Part shown: positions 26,442 to 34,792 of the stretch, piece after piece | How the letters are laid out: every line of letters starts with the position of its first letter | Position numbering within the stretch: the stretch's first letter is position 1 | Source of the DNA: Pararhizobium sp. IMCC21322 | GTDB taxonomy: Bacteria > Pseudomonadota > Alphaproteobacteria > Rhizobiales > GCA-2746425 | Length of the DNA stretch: 64,000 nucleotides | Direction: 5' to 3' | Assembly (NCBI RefSeq): GCF_030758295.1 | Contig: NZ_CP132335.1 | Coordinates: forward strand, 62,001 to 126,000 | Translations under genes and position numbers: made by a program | The notes under the pieces: generated by a model | What the model saw: the letters and a program-made list of their open reading frames with translations, nothing else | Told to the model about the DNA's origin: nothing | The model's database searches: none

Positions 26442-26807
26442 TCAGGATTTCTGTCGCGCAACCATCAATTCAATGCGCTTCAGTTCCCGGATAATGCGAT
26501 CAGCCTGCATTTGCGGCATCAGGCTGAGCTTGAGTTGGATCGCCATCAGAGCCAGTGTGGCAGCCGACAGACCCCACTTCAAAGCGGGCAGGGTTTCAAC
26601 GGCCTCAAAAAATTGAATTCCGCACCAGACTGCCGCAATGAACATGGCGGTCTGCGCAATCATCAACACCCAGGTCACCCAGCCCAGTTTGCCGGAGAAC
26701 TGTTTCAGTCCAAGTGCGAAATATCCCAATTCTTCGGTCTGGTGCAGAATGTCACGATCCTGCTCCTGAAGGGCTTCTTCAATCAATCTATCCAATTTAT
26801 TCATCAT
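26442..26807 (-). CDS. DUF6768 membrane protein, putative sigma-factor partner
   Basis: The 121-residue protein starts with a charged helix (LDRLIEEALQEQDRDIL), then two hydrophobic segments (VLMIAQTAMFIAAVWCGIQF and LSAATLALMAIQLKLSL), then a basic tail. It overlaps the 3' end of the sigma-factor gene by about 11 bases. The arrangement and topology fit a membrane anti-sigma factor or sensor, but no zinc anti-sigma motif is visible, so the anti-sigma role is inference. DUF6768 proteins are, as I recall, found beside such sigma genes. Confidence 0.7.
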   Translation of the reverse strand: MMNKLDRLIEEALQEQDRDILHQTEELGYFALGLKQFSGKLGWVTWVLMIAQTAMFIAAVWCGIQFFEAVETLPALKWGLSAATLALMAIQLKLSLMPQMQADRIIRELKRIELMVARQKS

Positions 26808-27357
26808 TCTCTCCTTTCAGAAGATCTTTCAATTTCTCACGCGCATGCATCAGCCGGGTTTTGATCGTTCCCACCGGCACATCAAGCGCAACAGCAACTT
26901 CCGCGACACTCATATCGTCCAGATAGAACAGGGCAATCGTAGCACCATGAACGGGCGGCAAGGCCTCAATGGCAGCGCGAACCCGTGTGGCATCGCAGGC
27001 TTCGTCAAAGTCAGGACTGGTGGCCATGGCAGCGGCATCACTTTCCACAATTAGTTCGTGCTCCAGCTGCCGCCGCGATGTTTTTCGCTGGATCAGTTGG
27101 GCACATTTTCGGGTTACAATCCGTGTTGCCCAGGCCGGAAAACTCATCGGGTCACGCAGTTTGGCAAGCCCACGATAAATATCTATCCAGCCATCTTGGA
27201 CCGCATCTCTGGCTTCTTCACGATTGCCCAAAAGTCGGGTGGCATGGCTCAACAAGCGCGGACCACGCAAATCCACCAATCGGGCAAAAGCCTGCCTGTC
27301 CCCCAGCTTGGAGCTGGCAACCAGATAGTCTTCCAGAATGCGGCTTTTGCGGCGCAT
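26797..27357 (-). CDS. ECF-type RNA polymerase sigma factor
   Basis: The protein of about 186 residues has sigma region 2 (ATRLLGNREEARDAVQDGWIDIYRGL with FPAWATRIVTRKC) and region 4 (IEALPPVHGATIALFYLDD followed by VAEVAVALDVPVGTIKTRL). It should direct a small regulon, including its own operon. Starts at 27357 (GAGAGG upstream) and 27369 are both plausible. It overlaps the DUF6768 membrane gene downstream; a MarR gene lies about 70 bases upstream in the same direction. Confidence 0.87.
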   Translation of the reverse strand: MRRKSRILEDYLVASSKLGDRQAFARLVDLRGPRLLSHATRLLGNREEARDAVQDGWIDIYRGLAKLRDPMSFPAWATRIVTRKCAQLIQRKTSRRQLEHELIVESDAAAMATSPDFDEACDATRVRAAIEALPPVHGATIALFYLDDMSVAEVAVALDVPVGTIKTRLMHAREKLKDLLKGENDE

Positions 27358-27428
27358 AACACCTCTCATAATCCCGTTTCTGTAGATAAGGTGCGCTGTC
27401 GGTCCATTTCGGTTCAATCCGGGGACGA

Positions 27429-27884
27429 TTATTTTTGCAGGTCATCCTGATGCGCGATGATGGCACGCAAAGCGTCGGTCAGCCCATCCATGGCATCCCC
27501 CCCGATCAAATGTCGGTATTCATCTTCAATAGTCCGTTTCACATCATTGGCAACTGTCATCGCTTCAAAACCCAGAGCGGTAAAGCGAATGATCTTCCGG
27601 CGCGCATCATCCGGGTCGGGCACACGCTCAATGGCACCATCGCGCACCAGATCATCCAGATGTTGCTGCACAGCCTGTTTGGTCATCCCGGCCTTTGCGG
27701 CCAGAGCGGTCTGGGCAACGCCATTACGGCCAATATGTTGCAGCAGATTGCCACGCGCTTCCCCAAACCAGCCAAATCCCCGCACCACCATGTCTGTGGT
27801 GAAACGATTTTTCCAGCCTTCGGTCACGCGCCATAAATCCCAACCGATATGATCAATCAGCTCCGGTGAAGTGGTGGGTTTCAT
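27429..27884 (-). CDS. MarR-family regulator
   Basis: The 151-residue protein has a winged helix with VAQTALAAKAGMTKQAVQQH, LDDLVRDGAIERV and the wing DPDDARRKIIRFTALG. Two near-identical 15-base palindromes lie in the 97-base gap to the divergent DOMON gene, the clearest regulator/operator pairing in the window. It probably represses both directions in response to an unknown ligand or redox signal. The sigma factor gene follows in the same direction. Confidence 0.87.
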   Translation of the reverse strand: MKPTTSPELIDHIGWDLWRVTEGWKNRFTTDMVVRGFGWFGEARGNLLQHIGRNGVAQTALAAKAGMTKQAVQQHLDDLVRDGAIERVPDPDDARRKIIRFTALGFEAMTVANDVKRTIEDEYRHLIGGDAMDGLTDALRAIIAHQDDLQK

Positions 27885-27904
27885 TTGGGCATCCTCATAA
27901 TTTA

Positions 27905-27957
27905 GTCAAGTTACTTGACAGATTGAATTGCCAAGCCTATTTGTCAAGTAACTTGAC
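27905..27957. promoter_or_regulatory. Two palindromic operators (GTCAAGTTACTTGAC and GTCAAGTAACTTGAC)
   Basis: Copy 1 is at 27905-27919 and copy 2 at 27943-27957. Each is GTCAAGT-N-ACTTGAC, a perfect 7+1+7 palindrome. They are 38 bases apart centre to centre, close to 3.6 helical turns, and fill the divergent promoter region between the MarR and DOMON genes. This strongly suggests paired binding by MarR dimers. Confidence 0.8.
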
Positions 27958-27981
27958 GATAACTTAGCGGATAATTCACTC

Positions 27982-28509
27982 ATGAACAAGCGGCAGTTTC
28001 TCTCACTGGCAACCTTTGGTCTTGGCACCTTGATCGGGGCACCGGGCTCACGAGCTGCTACCAGCCGCGTGAAGCCAGCCCGATCTGTGACACAGGACGA
28101 CGTTACATTCTCATGGTGCCACGACAACATTTGTCTGATCGGCACATTGAGTGCCCCCACCAATGGCTGGATCGCAGTCGGGTTCAATGAAAAACCGGTG
28201 CTCAAAAATACACGCTTTATCATCGCTGCCACATCGCTCTCCCCCATCCGGGCAGAAGAACACATGGCACGCGTCCCGGACCATAAAACCGTCACAGAGC
28301 TTGGATTGAAACCGGCTCTGAAGCTGGCCCGAGGCAGCTACGCCGATGGCCGCTCACATCTTGAGTTTCAAATATCCCAAAGAATTGCGGGCCGTCCCGC
28401 CCTCTCCCTTGCGCCCGGCTCCCGGGTGCATGTGATGCTTGCATGGTCGCAGGCAGTTGCGTTTGACCACCATTCCGCGTGGCGCAAACATTTTCCACTC
28501 ACCCTTTAA
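27982..28509 (+). CDS. DOMON-domain exported protein
   Basis: The 175-residue protein begins with a signal sequence (MNKRQFLSLATFGLGTLIG ... SRAA) and has a DOMON-like beta-sandwich: VTFSWCHDNICLIGTLSAP, NGWIAVGFNEKP, then RSHLEFQISQRIAGRP and VHVMLAWSQ. DOMON domains bind heme or sugars and often serve electron transfer in the periplasm. A Met and two His residues in the C-terminal half could be heme ligands. It is controlled, by inference, by the divergent MarR regulator and followed after 26 bases by a small protein gene. Confidence 0.7.
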   Translation: MNKRQFLSLATFGLGTLIGAPGSRAATSRVKPARSVTQDDVTFSWCHDNICLIGTLSAPTNGWIAVGFNEKPVLKNTRFIIAATSLSPIRAEEHMARVPDHKTVTELGLKPALKLARGSYADGRSHLEFQISQRIAGRPALSLAPGSRVHVMLAWSQAVAFDHHSAWRKHFPLTL

Positions 28510-28535
28510 ACCCAAATCCCAAAAAGGAATTCACA

Positions 28536-28847
28536 ATGGTTCTCACCGGAAAAATTCTCGCCATTCTCATGATTGGCTCCACCCACTACATCGATATCGG
28601 CAAAGATACTGATGCGGTCATCTATTATCCCAGCGAAACCGTCGCCCATATGACGCTTCCCGACGGCCCGACCCTCAAGGGCGAACTGAAAATCAACGAG
28701 ACCGGCTATTTCGTTGAGTGGCAGGGCGGCCCTGCAGGTGATTGGCAAATCATCTATGAGCCCGGCACATTCACCTATCACGGCCCCGACGGCAAAGCCG
28801 TTGGCACCATAACCAGAATCGTGCCGGGCAACGCCGCGAATTTTTAA
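28536..28847 (+). CDS. Small protein of unknown function
   Basis: The 103-residue protein is not one I recognise. It has a short hydrophobic start (MVLTGKILAILMIG), then a mostly beta-type domain rich in Gly and aromatic residues (YFVEWQGGPAGDWQIIYEPG, TFTYHGPDGKAVGTITRIVP). The ATG at 28536 has AAAAAGGAATTC upstream and follows the DOMON gene stop by 26 bases, so the two are probably one operon. A strong hairpin (28853-28886) ends the unit. Confidence 0.65.
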   Translation: MVLTGKILAILMIGSTHYIDIGKDTDAVIYYPSETVAHMTLPDGPTLKGELKINETGYFVEWQGGPAGDWQIIYEPGTFTYHGPDGKAVGTITRIVPGNAANF

Positions 28848-28852
28848 ACCCA

Positions 28853-28886
28853 AAGATCACCCGGCACTAACGTGCCGGGTGATCTT
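28853..28886 (+). terminator. Strong hairpin after the DOMON operon
   Basis: AAGATCACCCGGCAC-TAAC-GTGCCGGGTGATCTT is a perfect 15-base stem with a 4-base loop, placed 5 bases after the stop codon. No long T run follows, so termination may be partial or it may protect the mRNA end. Confidence 0.7.
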
Positions 28887-28962
28887 CCATCCATTACACC
28901 TTTCGGAACTGCTTCAGGGGCGTTATAGAGCCTCACCATCAGCCATCCGGACAACAGCTCAA

Positions 28963-30159
28963 ATGACATCAAACCATTCCCGCTATGATGCCATTGTTCT
29001 GGGTGCCGGCGGTGCGGGCCTGATGTGCGCCGCCATGGCTGGACAACGCGGCAAGCGCGTCCTTTTGCTGGATCACGCGCCAGAACCAGGCCGCAAGATC
29101 ATCATCTCCGGCGGTGGCCGCTGTAATTTTACAAACATCCACACCGCCCCGGACCGCTACCTCTCATCCAACCCGCATTTCGCCAAATCCGCCCTTGGCC
29201 GCTACACCGCCAGCCACTTTCTGGCGCTGGTCGAGCGCTATCGCATTGCCTGGCATGAGAAGACCCTCGGCCAATTGTTCTGTGATGAATCCGCAAAACA
29301 GATCGTCGCCATGCTGCTCAGCGAATGCGAAAAGGGCCGGGTGGATGTGCGCCTTGGCGCCACGCTGGGCGACATCACCCATGCTGACGGCCTGTTTCAG
29401 GTAAAATATGGCACACAAACCGCCTCAGCCCCTGCGCTGGTCATCGCCACCGGTGGCCCCTCAATTCCCAAACTTGGCGCAACCGGCTTTGCCTATGATC
29501 TGGCACGGCGCTTCGGCCTCAAGATTGTCGAGCCGCGTCCGGCCCTTGTGCCTTTCACACTTGGCGCGGATGAAGCGCTGTTTCGCGAGCTGTCCGGTGT
29601 GGCCACTGACATTGTGGCCAGTAGCGGCAAAACCAGCTTTCGCGAGGCTGCCCTGTTTACCCATAAAGGCCTTTCAGGGCCCGCCATTTTGCAGATTTCA
29701 TCCTATTGGCGTCACGGCGAAAGCATCGGTATCAACTTTCTACCCGATTGCCCTAACGGCTGGCTGCAACAGACCAAACGCAACAAGCTACGTACCGCCT
29801 TGCAAAGCGCTCTTTCGGTGCATCTGCCGGACCGTCTGGCACAAACCCTGTCTGAAAAGTTGACGGACAATCTGGGCCTCAACAGTGAATTGGCCAATCT
29901 CTCTGACAAAAATCTGGCCAAGGCCGAGCAGAGCCTGGCTGACTGGCCTTTCCGCCCCAGTGGTACAGAAGGCTTTGCCAAGGCGGAAGTCACCATTGGT
30001 GGCATCAGCACTGCGGAACTCTCATCCAAATCCATGGAAGCCAAAAAAGTGCCGGGCCTTTATGTCATTGGCGAAGCAGTGGATGTCACCGGCTGGCTGG
30101 GCGGTTATAATTTCCAATGGGCCTGGGCCAGCGGCTGGGCCGCTGCACAGGATATCTAG
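28963..30159 (+). CDS. HI0933/BaiN-family flavoprotein
   Basis: The 398-residue NAD(P)/FAD-dependent oxidoreductase has the N-terminal motif AIVLGAGGAGLMCAAMAG, then GRKIIISGGGRCNFTN, a hallmark of the HI0933 family, ALVIATGGPSIPKLGATGF and the C-terminal VIGEAVDVTGWLGGYNFQWAWASG. Its physiological substrate is unknown; some relatives reduce bile-acid intermediates, which does not apply here. The start at 28963 has a weak ribosome site and was chosen because the Rossmann motif begins soon after it. Confidence 0.87.
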   Translation: MTSNHSRYDAIVLGAGGAGLMCAAMAGQRGKRVLLLDHAPEPGRKIIISGGGRCNFTNIHTAPDRYLSSNPHFAKSALGRYTASHFLALVERYRIAWHEKTLGQLFCDESAKQIVAMLLSECEKGRVDVRLGATLGDITHADGLFQVKYGTQTASAPALVIATGGPSIPKLGATGFAYDLARRFGLKIVEPRPALVPFTLGADEALFRELSGVATDIVASSGKTSFREAALFTHKGLSGPAILQISSYWRHGESIGINFLPDCPNGWLQQTKRNKLRTALQSALSVHLPDRLAQTLSEKLTDNLGLNSELANLSDKNLAKAEQSLADWPFRPSGTEGFAKAEVTIGGISTAELSSKSMEAKKVPGLYVIGEAVDVTGWLGGYNFQWAWASGWAAAQDI

Positions 30160-30311
30160 AGCTTTTCCCTATAATCAAGAAAAGCTCCAGGCCCAAAAGA
30201 CCTACATGAACGATTTCGGAAATCCGGCCATCATCGCATCGATTTGCGTTGATTCATGTCAATGCAGTGACCCCCCTCCCCACTAGGTTGCTATGGACCA
30301 TGGAGGGGTAC

Positions 30312-30851
30312 ATGAAATTTCTGACAGCCTATGCCACCACAGAAGGCCAGACCCGTAAAATTGCACGGTTTTGCGCTGATCAACTCACTGATGCTGGCCA
30401 CTCAGTCGAATTGCTGAACCTTTCAGACGACGACGAAATCGACATCCTGCGCTTTGACGCTGTGATTCTGGCTGGCTCTATCCATATCGGACATTATCAA
30501 AAGTCCCTGGAAAATTATGCAACCGCGAATCTGCACCATTTGAAACAACGCGACACACTGTTTCTGTCCGTTTCGCTGGCAGCGGCCGGACAGGAATTGG
30601 AAGACCGGGAGGGTTTGGAACACTGCATCGACGGTTTCACCAAAGCCACTGGCTGGGTGCCAAACCGTATTGAACACATCGCCGGTGCAATTCGCTTCAC
30701 CAGTTACGATTTCTTTCGCTATTGGGCGATGCGCTGGATCGCCTCGCAAAAAGACGACGAGCCTGTCGATCCTCATAAAGACAAGGAATACACCGATTGG
30801 GATGGCCTGGCGGCCATGCTTGAAGACTGGGTCAGCTGCGTTCAGCAATAG
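30312..30851 (+). CDS. HemG-like flavodoxin, putative protoporphyrinogen oxidase
   Basis: The 179-residue protein has a long-chain flavodoxin fold: FLTAYATTEGQTRKIARF binds the FMN phosphate, and DAVILAGSIHIGHYQKSL resembles the HemG loop. The C-terminal part (TSYDFFRYWAMRWIASQKD) matches the HemG family, as does the length. HemG oxidises protoporphyrinogen IX using respiratory quinones at the inner membrane. The ATG at 30312 has TGGAGGGG upstream. The gene is monocistronic. Whether it is the main heme-pathway enzyme or a general flavodoxin-quinone reductase is not decided by sequence. Confidence 0.8.
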   Translation: MKFLTAYATTEGQTRKIARFCADQLTDAGHSVELLNLSDDDEIDILRFDAVILAGSIHIGHYQKSLENYATANLHHLKQRDTLFLSVSLAAAGQELEDREGLEHCIDGFTKATGWVPNRIEHIAGAIRFTSYDFFRYWAMRWIASQKDDEPVDPHKDKEYTDWDGLAAMLEDWVSCVQQ

Positions 30852-30901
30852 GGTTCACAAGCCCAAACGACAGTCTCGTTCCAGACCAGGCTGCGCCAGA
30901 T

Positions 30902-31507
30902 CTAACCGTCCTGATGAACTGCCCGCAGCAAGCCGTCGCGTTGTTCCGCACATAGCCGCATTAAAATCTGTGGATCAGCCGCTCCATGGGCCAGCACGAT
31001 TGCACCCTGCCATAACGCAATGCTCTGCTGCGCTGCCATCATGCCATTGGGGTGCCCGGCTCGTGTCAGCTCACGGCCCAGAAACGCTGTCAACATGGTC
31101 AGCGCTTCAGTTGATTTGCGGGCAGCCTTGGGCGCAGCTTCGGCAAAGTCAGCCACGGAACGGGCAATCGGACAGCCCGCCTTGGCCCGGCTCATATGAG
31201 ACTTTTCCAGCATATCGAAGAATGCGCCAATCCGGTCTCTCGCCACTTTGTGTGGATTCGCCGTGCCGGTTGGATACCGCGTTTCAATATCGTCCAGAGC
31301 GGCCTGCGATCCTTGCACAAACATCTCGGCCACAGCGTCAGCCAGATCGCGCTTGCTTTTGAAATAATAATAAACATTGCCAACCGGCACATCCGCCTGT
31401 TTGGCAAGGTCGGCAATGCTGGTGGCGGCAAATCCCCGGGACCAGAATAATTGCGCTGCCGCATCTTCCAGGCACTGCCGTTTTGAACGTCCTGATGGAT
31501 CAGCCAA
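30902..31507 (-). CDS. TetR-family regulator
   Basis: The 201-residue protein has an N-terminal TetR helix-turn-helix (LFWSRGFAATSIADLAKQAD, then VPVGNVYYYFKSKRDL) and a helical ligand-binding C-terminus with a Cys (KAGCPIARSVADF). No divergent target gene is attached: the Trm112 gene upstream is on the same strand. Its target and ligand are unknown. Confidence 0.87.
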   Translation of the reverse strand: MADPSGRSKRQCLEDAAAQLFWSRGFAATSIADLAKQADVPVGNVYYYFKSKRDLADAVAEMFVQGSQAALDDIETRYPTGTANPHKVARDRIGAFFDMLEKSHMSRAKAGCPIARSVADFAEAAPKAARKSTEALTMLTAFLGRELTRAGHPNGMMAAQQSIALWQGAIVLAHGAADPQILMRLCAEQRDGLLRAVHQDG

Positions 31508-31603
31508 GACAGAATCTCCCGTAAAAAATCTTAGTCAGTCAACTGATTCTAAATCGGGATTTCAAAGAATGAAAGGTAAATCTTCCCGGCCAAAGCTGCG
31601 GGC

Positions 31604-31780
31604 TTAGTCAGTGAGCGGCTCGGCCTCATCCAGCAACATGATCGGAATGCCATCACGCACCGGAAATTTCAGCCTGGCTTTTTTGCTAAGCAGCCAGTCG
31701 CCGCTCTCGTCCAGCACCAGTGGCGAACGCGAGACCGGACAGACCAGCAATTCCAGAAGCTTCCTGTCCGGCTGCGTCAT
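31604..31780 (-). CDS. Trm112-family small protein
   Basis: This 58-residue protein begins MTQPDRKLLELLVCPVSRSP and continues LLSKKARLKFPVRDGIPIML, ending DEAEPLTD, the standard Trm112/YcaR pattern. Only one Cys of the usual zinc pair is kept (CPVS), as is common in bacterial versions. Trm112-like proteins help or stabilise methyltransferases. It starts 10 bases after the LON-domain gene stop with AGGAT upstream, so it is the third gene of a thioredoxin-LON-Trm112 operon. Confidence 0.85.
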   Translation of the reverse strand: MTQPDRKLLELLVCPVSRSPLVLDESGDWLLSKKARLKFPVRDGIPIMLLDEAEPLTD

Positions 31781-31790
31781 GCATCATATC

Positions 31791-32468
31791 CTATTGCAGC
31801 GGGCTGGTGCCGTCATCGCCGCGCGCCAGTTCCATTTCAGTAATGGCAATCAGCGTTTCAGCGCGGGTTTTCAAATCAGGTGCTTCCAGCAGCGCCTGCT
31901 TTTCTGCCGGTCCATACGGGCTCATCATCGACAGGGCATTGACCAGAGACTCGGTCGACGCCTCATTGATGCTGTCCCAATCCGCTTCCATATCATTGGC
32001 GTCCAGATAATCGCGGAAAGTTGCCAGCAACTCGTCCCGGTCCACTTCCAGCTCAGCCAGTTCGCCATCAATATCGCCCAAAAACGGCAACACCGATATC
32101 CGCGCCTGACGGTAAGGCGTCATGGTGGTCAGTTCCTGTTCCATCTGGAACCGGGCAACCCCCATCAGCGTGATGAGATAGCGCCCGTCACCGGATTCAG
32201 ACCAGGCCACAATGCGCCCAAGACATCCACTGGCGCACAAGGCGTCCGGGCTGCCATCGCCGCTGTCTTCCAGCGCCGGCTGTATCATGCCAATCAGCCG
32301 ATCGCCGGACAGGGCTGCATCAATCATGGACAGATAGCGCGGTTCAAAAATGTTGAGCGGCATCTGCCCCTTGGGCAGCAGCAAAGCGCCGCTCAATGGA
32401 AAAATCGGCACGGAGGATGGAAAATCCTCCGCACTCTCAAATGTTGTGTTGCCAATTTGCACTGACAT
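31791..32468 (-). CDS. LON substrate-binding domain protein
   Basis: The 225-residue protein consists of the N-terminal (substrate-binding) domain of Lon without ATPase or protease parts: IFPLSGALLLPKGQMPLNIF and EPRYLSMIDAALSGDRLIGM are typical. The C-terminal half is helical and acidic. It presumably binds unfolded or specific proteins. It lies 26 bases downstream of the thioredoxin/co-chaperone gene, so the two may act on the same clients. Confidence 0.85.
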   Translation of the reverse strand: MSVQIGNTTFESAEDFPSSVPIFPLSGALLLPKGQMPLNIFEPRYLSMIDAALSGDRLIGMIQPALEDSGDGSPDALCASGCLGRIVAWSESGDGRYLITLMGVARFQMEQELTTMTPYRQARISVLPFLGDIDGELAELEVDRDELLATFRDYLDANDMEADWDSINEASTESLVNALSMMSPYGPAEKQALLEAPDLKTRAETLIAITEMELARGDDGTSPLQ

Positions 32469-32494
32469 GTCCGGCTCCTTTGCCTGAACCCGCC

Positions 32495-33508
32495 TTACGA
32501 AAACAGAAGCGCCGACAATTTGCGACGTCCTGCCTTTGTGGCTGGTTCCTTGGCACCCCAGGTTTCGAAGAATTGCAGCAATTGAGTCCGCGCTGCATCT
32601 TCATTCCAATCGCGGTCATGTTGGATAATATGGAGCAGTAGATCAGAAGCACCAGTCCTGTCGCCACGTCCATTCAATGCAACCGCCAGATCGAACCGCA
32701 ACTGATGATTATCAGGGTCTGCCGCCAACTGCGCTTCCATCTCTCCGGTATCGCCCAGAGCTTCCGCCTGTTTCAGCAGCTCAATCTTGGTTTCCAGCGT
32801 TGCCAGAGCCGGGTCTTCTGCCAGATCAGGCATTTGCTGACGCACCATGTCCAGCAGTTCCAGCGCCTTTTCGGCTTGGTCTGTGCCAATATAGCACTCC
32901 ATCATGCCGACAATCGCGGCCACGGTTTCCGGCTCGGCCTGCAAAATCCCTGCATAAATCTGCGCAGCACCGCCAAAATCTTCCGCATCCAGCGCTGCCT
33001 GGCCCTGTTCCAGCATCTCATCAATCGGCGATGGCCCCGCAGGACCGGCCACCTTATCGATGAAGGCCGTAATCTCGCCTTCAGGCACCGCGCCCATAAA
33101 CCCGTCCGCTGGCTGCCCGTCCTTGAAGGCGACAACCGCAGGGATCGACTGAATGCCCATCTGCCCGGCAACTTCGGGAAACTCTTCAATATTCATTTTT
33201 ACCAGCTTGACCCGGCCACCCGCCTTTTGCACGGCAGCCTCAATCAGTGGCGTCAATTGCTTGCAGGGGCCACACCACGGCGCCCAGAAATCCACCAGCA
33301 CTGGCTGCTGTTTTGACGCTTCAATCACATCGGCCACAAAACCTGTCATGGTCGTGTCCTTGATCAGGTCACCGCCACCAGCAGCGGCGCCGCCGCCAAT
33401 CATGCCGTCCGGTGCAGGTGCTGCGCCCGTCGAGGCCGATACGCCACCAGCATTACCCGTCATGGACGCGCCGCCAACCGGACCGCCCATCTGAAATTTC
33501 TCATCCAT
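32495..33508 (-). CDS. Thioredoxin with TPR-like tail (CnoX/YbbN-type co-chaperone)
   Basis: The 337-residue protein has a Gly/Ala-rich N-terminal segment, then a thioredoxin domain (PVLVDFWAPWCGPCKQLTPL, with intact CGPC, and IQSIPAVVAFKDGQP with the cis-Pro), then two TPR-like helical repeats (EQGQAALDAEDFGGAAQIYA and beyond). This is the CnoX/YbbN layout: a holdase that protects proteins from over-oxidation and hands them to GroEL. Unlike E. coli CnoX, it keeps both active-site Cys. It is the first gene of the LON-Trm112 operon. Confidence 0.88.
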   Translation of the reverse strand: MDEKFQMGGPVGGASMTGNAGGVSASTGAAPAPDGMIGGGAAAGGGDLIKDTTMTGFVADVIEASKQQPVLVDFWAPWCGPCKQLTPLIEAAVQKAGGRVKLVKMNIEEFPEVAGQMGIQSIPAVVAFKDGQPADGFMGAVPEGEITAFIDKVAGPAGPSPIDEMLEQGQAALDAEDFGGAAQIYAGILQAEPETVAAIVGMMECYIGTDQAEKALELLDMVRQQMPDLAEDPALATLETKIELLKQAEALGDTGEMEAQLAADPDNHQLRFDLAVALNGRGDRTGASDLLLHIIQHDRDWNEDAARTQLLQFFETWGAKEPATKAGRRKLSALLFS

Positions 33509-33687
33509 TATATGCTCGCTTGTCTGCCTGTATTATCTAACTGAATCATCAATCTATATTATCTATCTGTCACACCAATCTGCGTGTCACAATTTCACGT
33601 ACCACTGCTCAAAATGGGGTTTTATTCCCACTCTGCAACCAATTGCTTTTCAACACATCTGCATTCGCTCTGTTGACGGTATAAACC

Positions 33688-34197
33688 CTATGCGCCCTGT
33701 GTGGCCAGCGCTGTAAAATCAAGCCTGTTGGCTGTAAACCCAATTGCCTCGACAAACCGTATCAGATCAGCGCTTTTCAGCGTTGTCGTCATGGTGTTTT
33801 CCAGCGGATGAAAATTCACCATTTCATGCCGCATCAGCGCCTCATCCAGCCAAAGCGTGCAGCGCTTGTCCGCATCATTCATCAACGCAAACGGATTCAC
33901 TGATCCCGGTGTCATGCCCAGAACTTCCATCAACAAATCAGGCTTGCCAAAGCTGAGCCGCTGCGAACCGATATGGCGGTGCAGACCCTTCAGATCCACC
34001 TGACTGCCCTGCTCAGCCACCACCAGAAAAAGTTGCCCCTTTTTGTCCTTCAGAAACAGATTTTTGGAATGCCCGCCCGGCAATTCGTCATGCACCTTAT
34101 GACTATCCGCCACCGTAAACACCGCCGGATGCGATACGGTCGCATGCGCAATATCCAGCCCATCCAGCTGCGCAAATAAACCATCTTTGGTAATCAC
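33688..34197 (-). CDS. Prolyl-tRNA editing protein (PrdX/YbaK-type deacylase)
   Basis: The protein of about 169 residues matches the stand-alone prolyl-tRNA editing family: TVSHPAVFTVADSHKV, LPGGHSKNLFLKDKKGQLFL with the catalytic Lys, LSFGKPDLLMEVLGMTPGSV, and the C-terminal NFHPLENTMTTTL. It removes alanine from mischarged tRNA-Pro. The start at GTG 34197 has GAGGGG 9 bases upstream and gives the usual length; ATG 34230 is also in frame. It is monocistronic. Confidence 0.88.
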   Translation of the reverse strand: MITKDGLFAQLDGLDIAHATVSHPAVFTVADSHKVHDELPGGHSKNLFLKDKKGQLFLVVAEQGSQVDLKGLHRHIGSQRLSFGKPDLLMEVLGMTPGSVNPFALMNDADKRCTLWLDEALMRHEMVNFHPLENTMTTTLKSADLIRFVEAIGFTANRLDFTALATQGA

Positions 34198-34491
34198 CCG
34201 AACATACCCCTCAACCAACCAGTCCGCCAAACATCAGGTCGATGTCAGCCCCGCGCGCACCATCACCGTCGCGCCCGGAAGCCGATCCCTAAAACCCTTT
34301 CATTTACGCAAATGAGGCAGATTGCAACCGGCACCACAGCATTTCCCGCCAGTGCTGGCAAAACACCCGCATTTACCCTGTCCGGCATCATTTGGGCTGC
34401 ACGCAAAAAACCTGAATCTTTAGCTTGCTTTTCCCAATATCTTACGCCATATGTGCCCTCGCAGCCAAATACGCTGTCATTACCCAAGGAT

Positions 34492-34566
34492 GCGGGCGTA
34501 GCTCAGGGGTAGAGCACAACCTTGCCAAGGTTGGGGTCGGGCGTTCGAATCGCCTCGCCCGCTCCA
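34492..34566 (+). tRNA. tRNA-Gly (GCC)
   Basis: The cloverleaf is complete: acceptor GCGGGCG/CGCCCGC, D-arm GCTC...GAGC, anticodon arm CAACC-TTGCCAA-GGTTG with anticodon GCC, T-arm GGGCG-TTCGAAT-CGCCT, discriminator T and an encoded CCA end. No partner tRNA lies nearby. Its 3' end is not duplicated in the following 2.4 kb, so no attachment-site repeat is visible. A GGCCACC-TTCG-GGTGGTC hairpin at 34602-34619 may end the transcript. Confidence 0.95.
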
Positions 34567-34748
34567 TTGTTTCTCCATTAAATTCAGTATGTTACGATAT
34601 TGGCCACCTTCGGGTGGTCCATCGTCGTTTCAGGTATTGCGGAATGGGAACCCGCGCAGTCAACCTTTTCTTGGAGTCGATAAAGACGAGATGTCCGCTA
34701 TGCAGACGAAGCTGTCTTTCGCTGCGCTTGCGCCAATGTCGGCTTTGG

Positions 34749-34782
34749 GAAAACGCCGGTGCAATACTGCACCGGCGTTTTC
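34749..34782. terminator. Perfect 15-bp hairpin after the SnoaL-like gene
   Basis: GAAAACGCCGGTGCA-ATAC-TGCACCGGCGTTTTC has a perfect stem that ends in TTTTC on both strands, so it can terminate transcription from either side. It lies 11 bases beyond the stop codon of the SnoaL-like gene. Confidence 0.85.
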
Positions 34783-34792
34783 TGATGTTCGA

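Noticed and set aside
30670-31362. 230-residue plus-strand frame spanning hemG end and tetR
   Set aside because: It overlaps two supported genes, shows no recognised domain and has a skewed Arg/Ser/Pro-rich composition.
31611-32465. 284-residue plus-strand frame opposite the LON and Trm112 genes
   Set aside because: It is antisense to two genes with clear family signatures and lacks its own motifs or ribosome site.
34263-34487. 74-residue minus-strand frame before tRNA-Gly
   Set aside because: No family features and no ribosome site; the 261-base gap between the prolyl-tRNA editing gene and the tRNA otherwise shows nothing.
34492-34566. Integration site at tRNA-Gly
   Set aside because: I looked for a second copy of the tRNA 3' end in the following sequence and found none, and no integrase gene is nearby.
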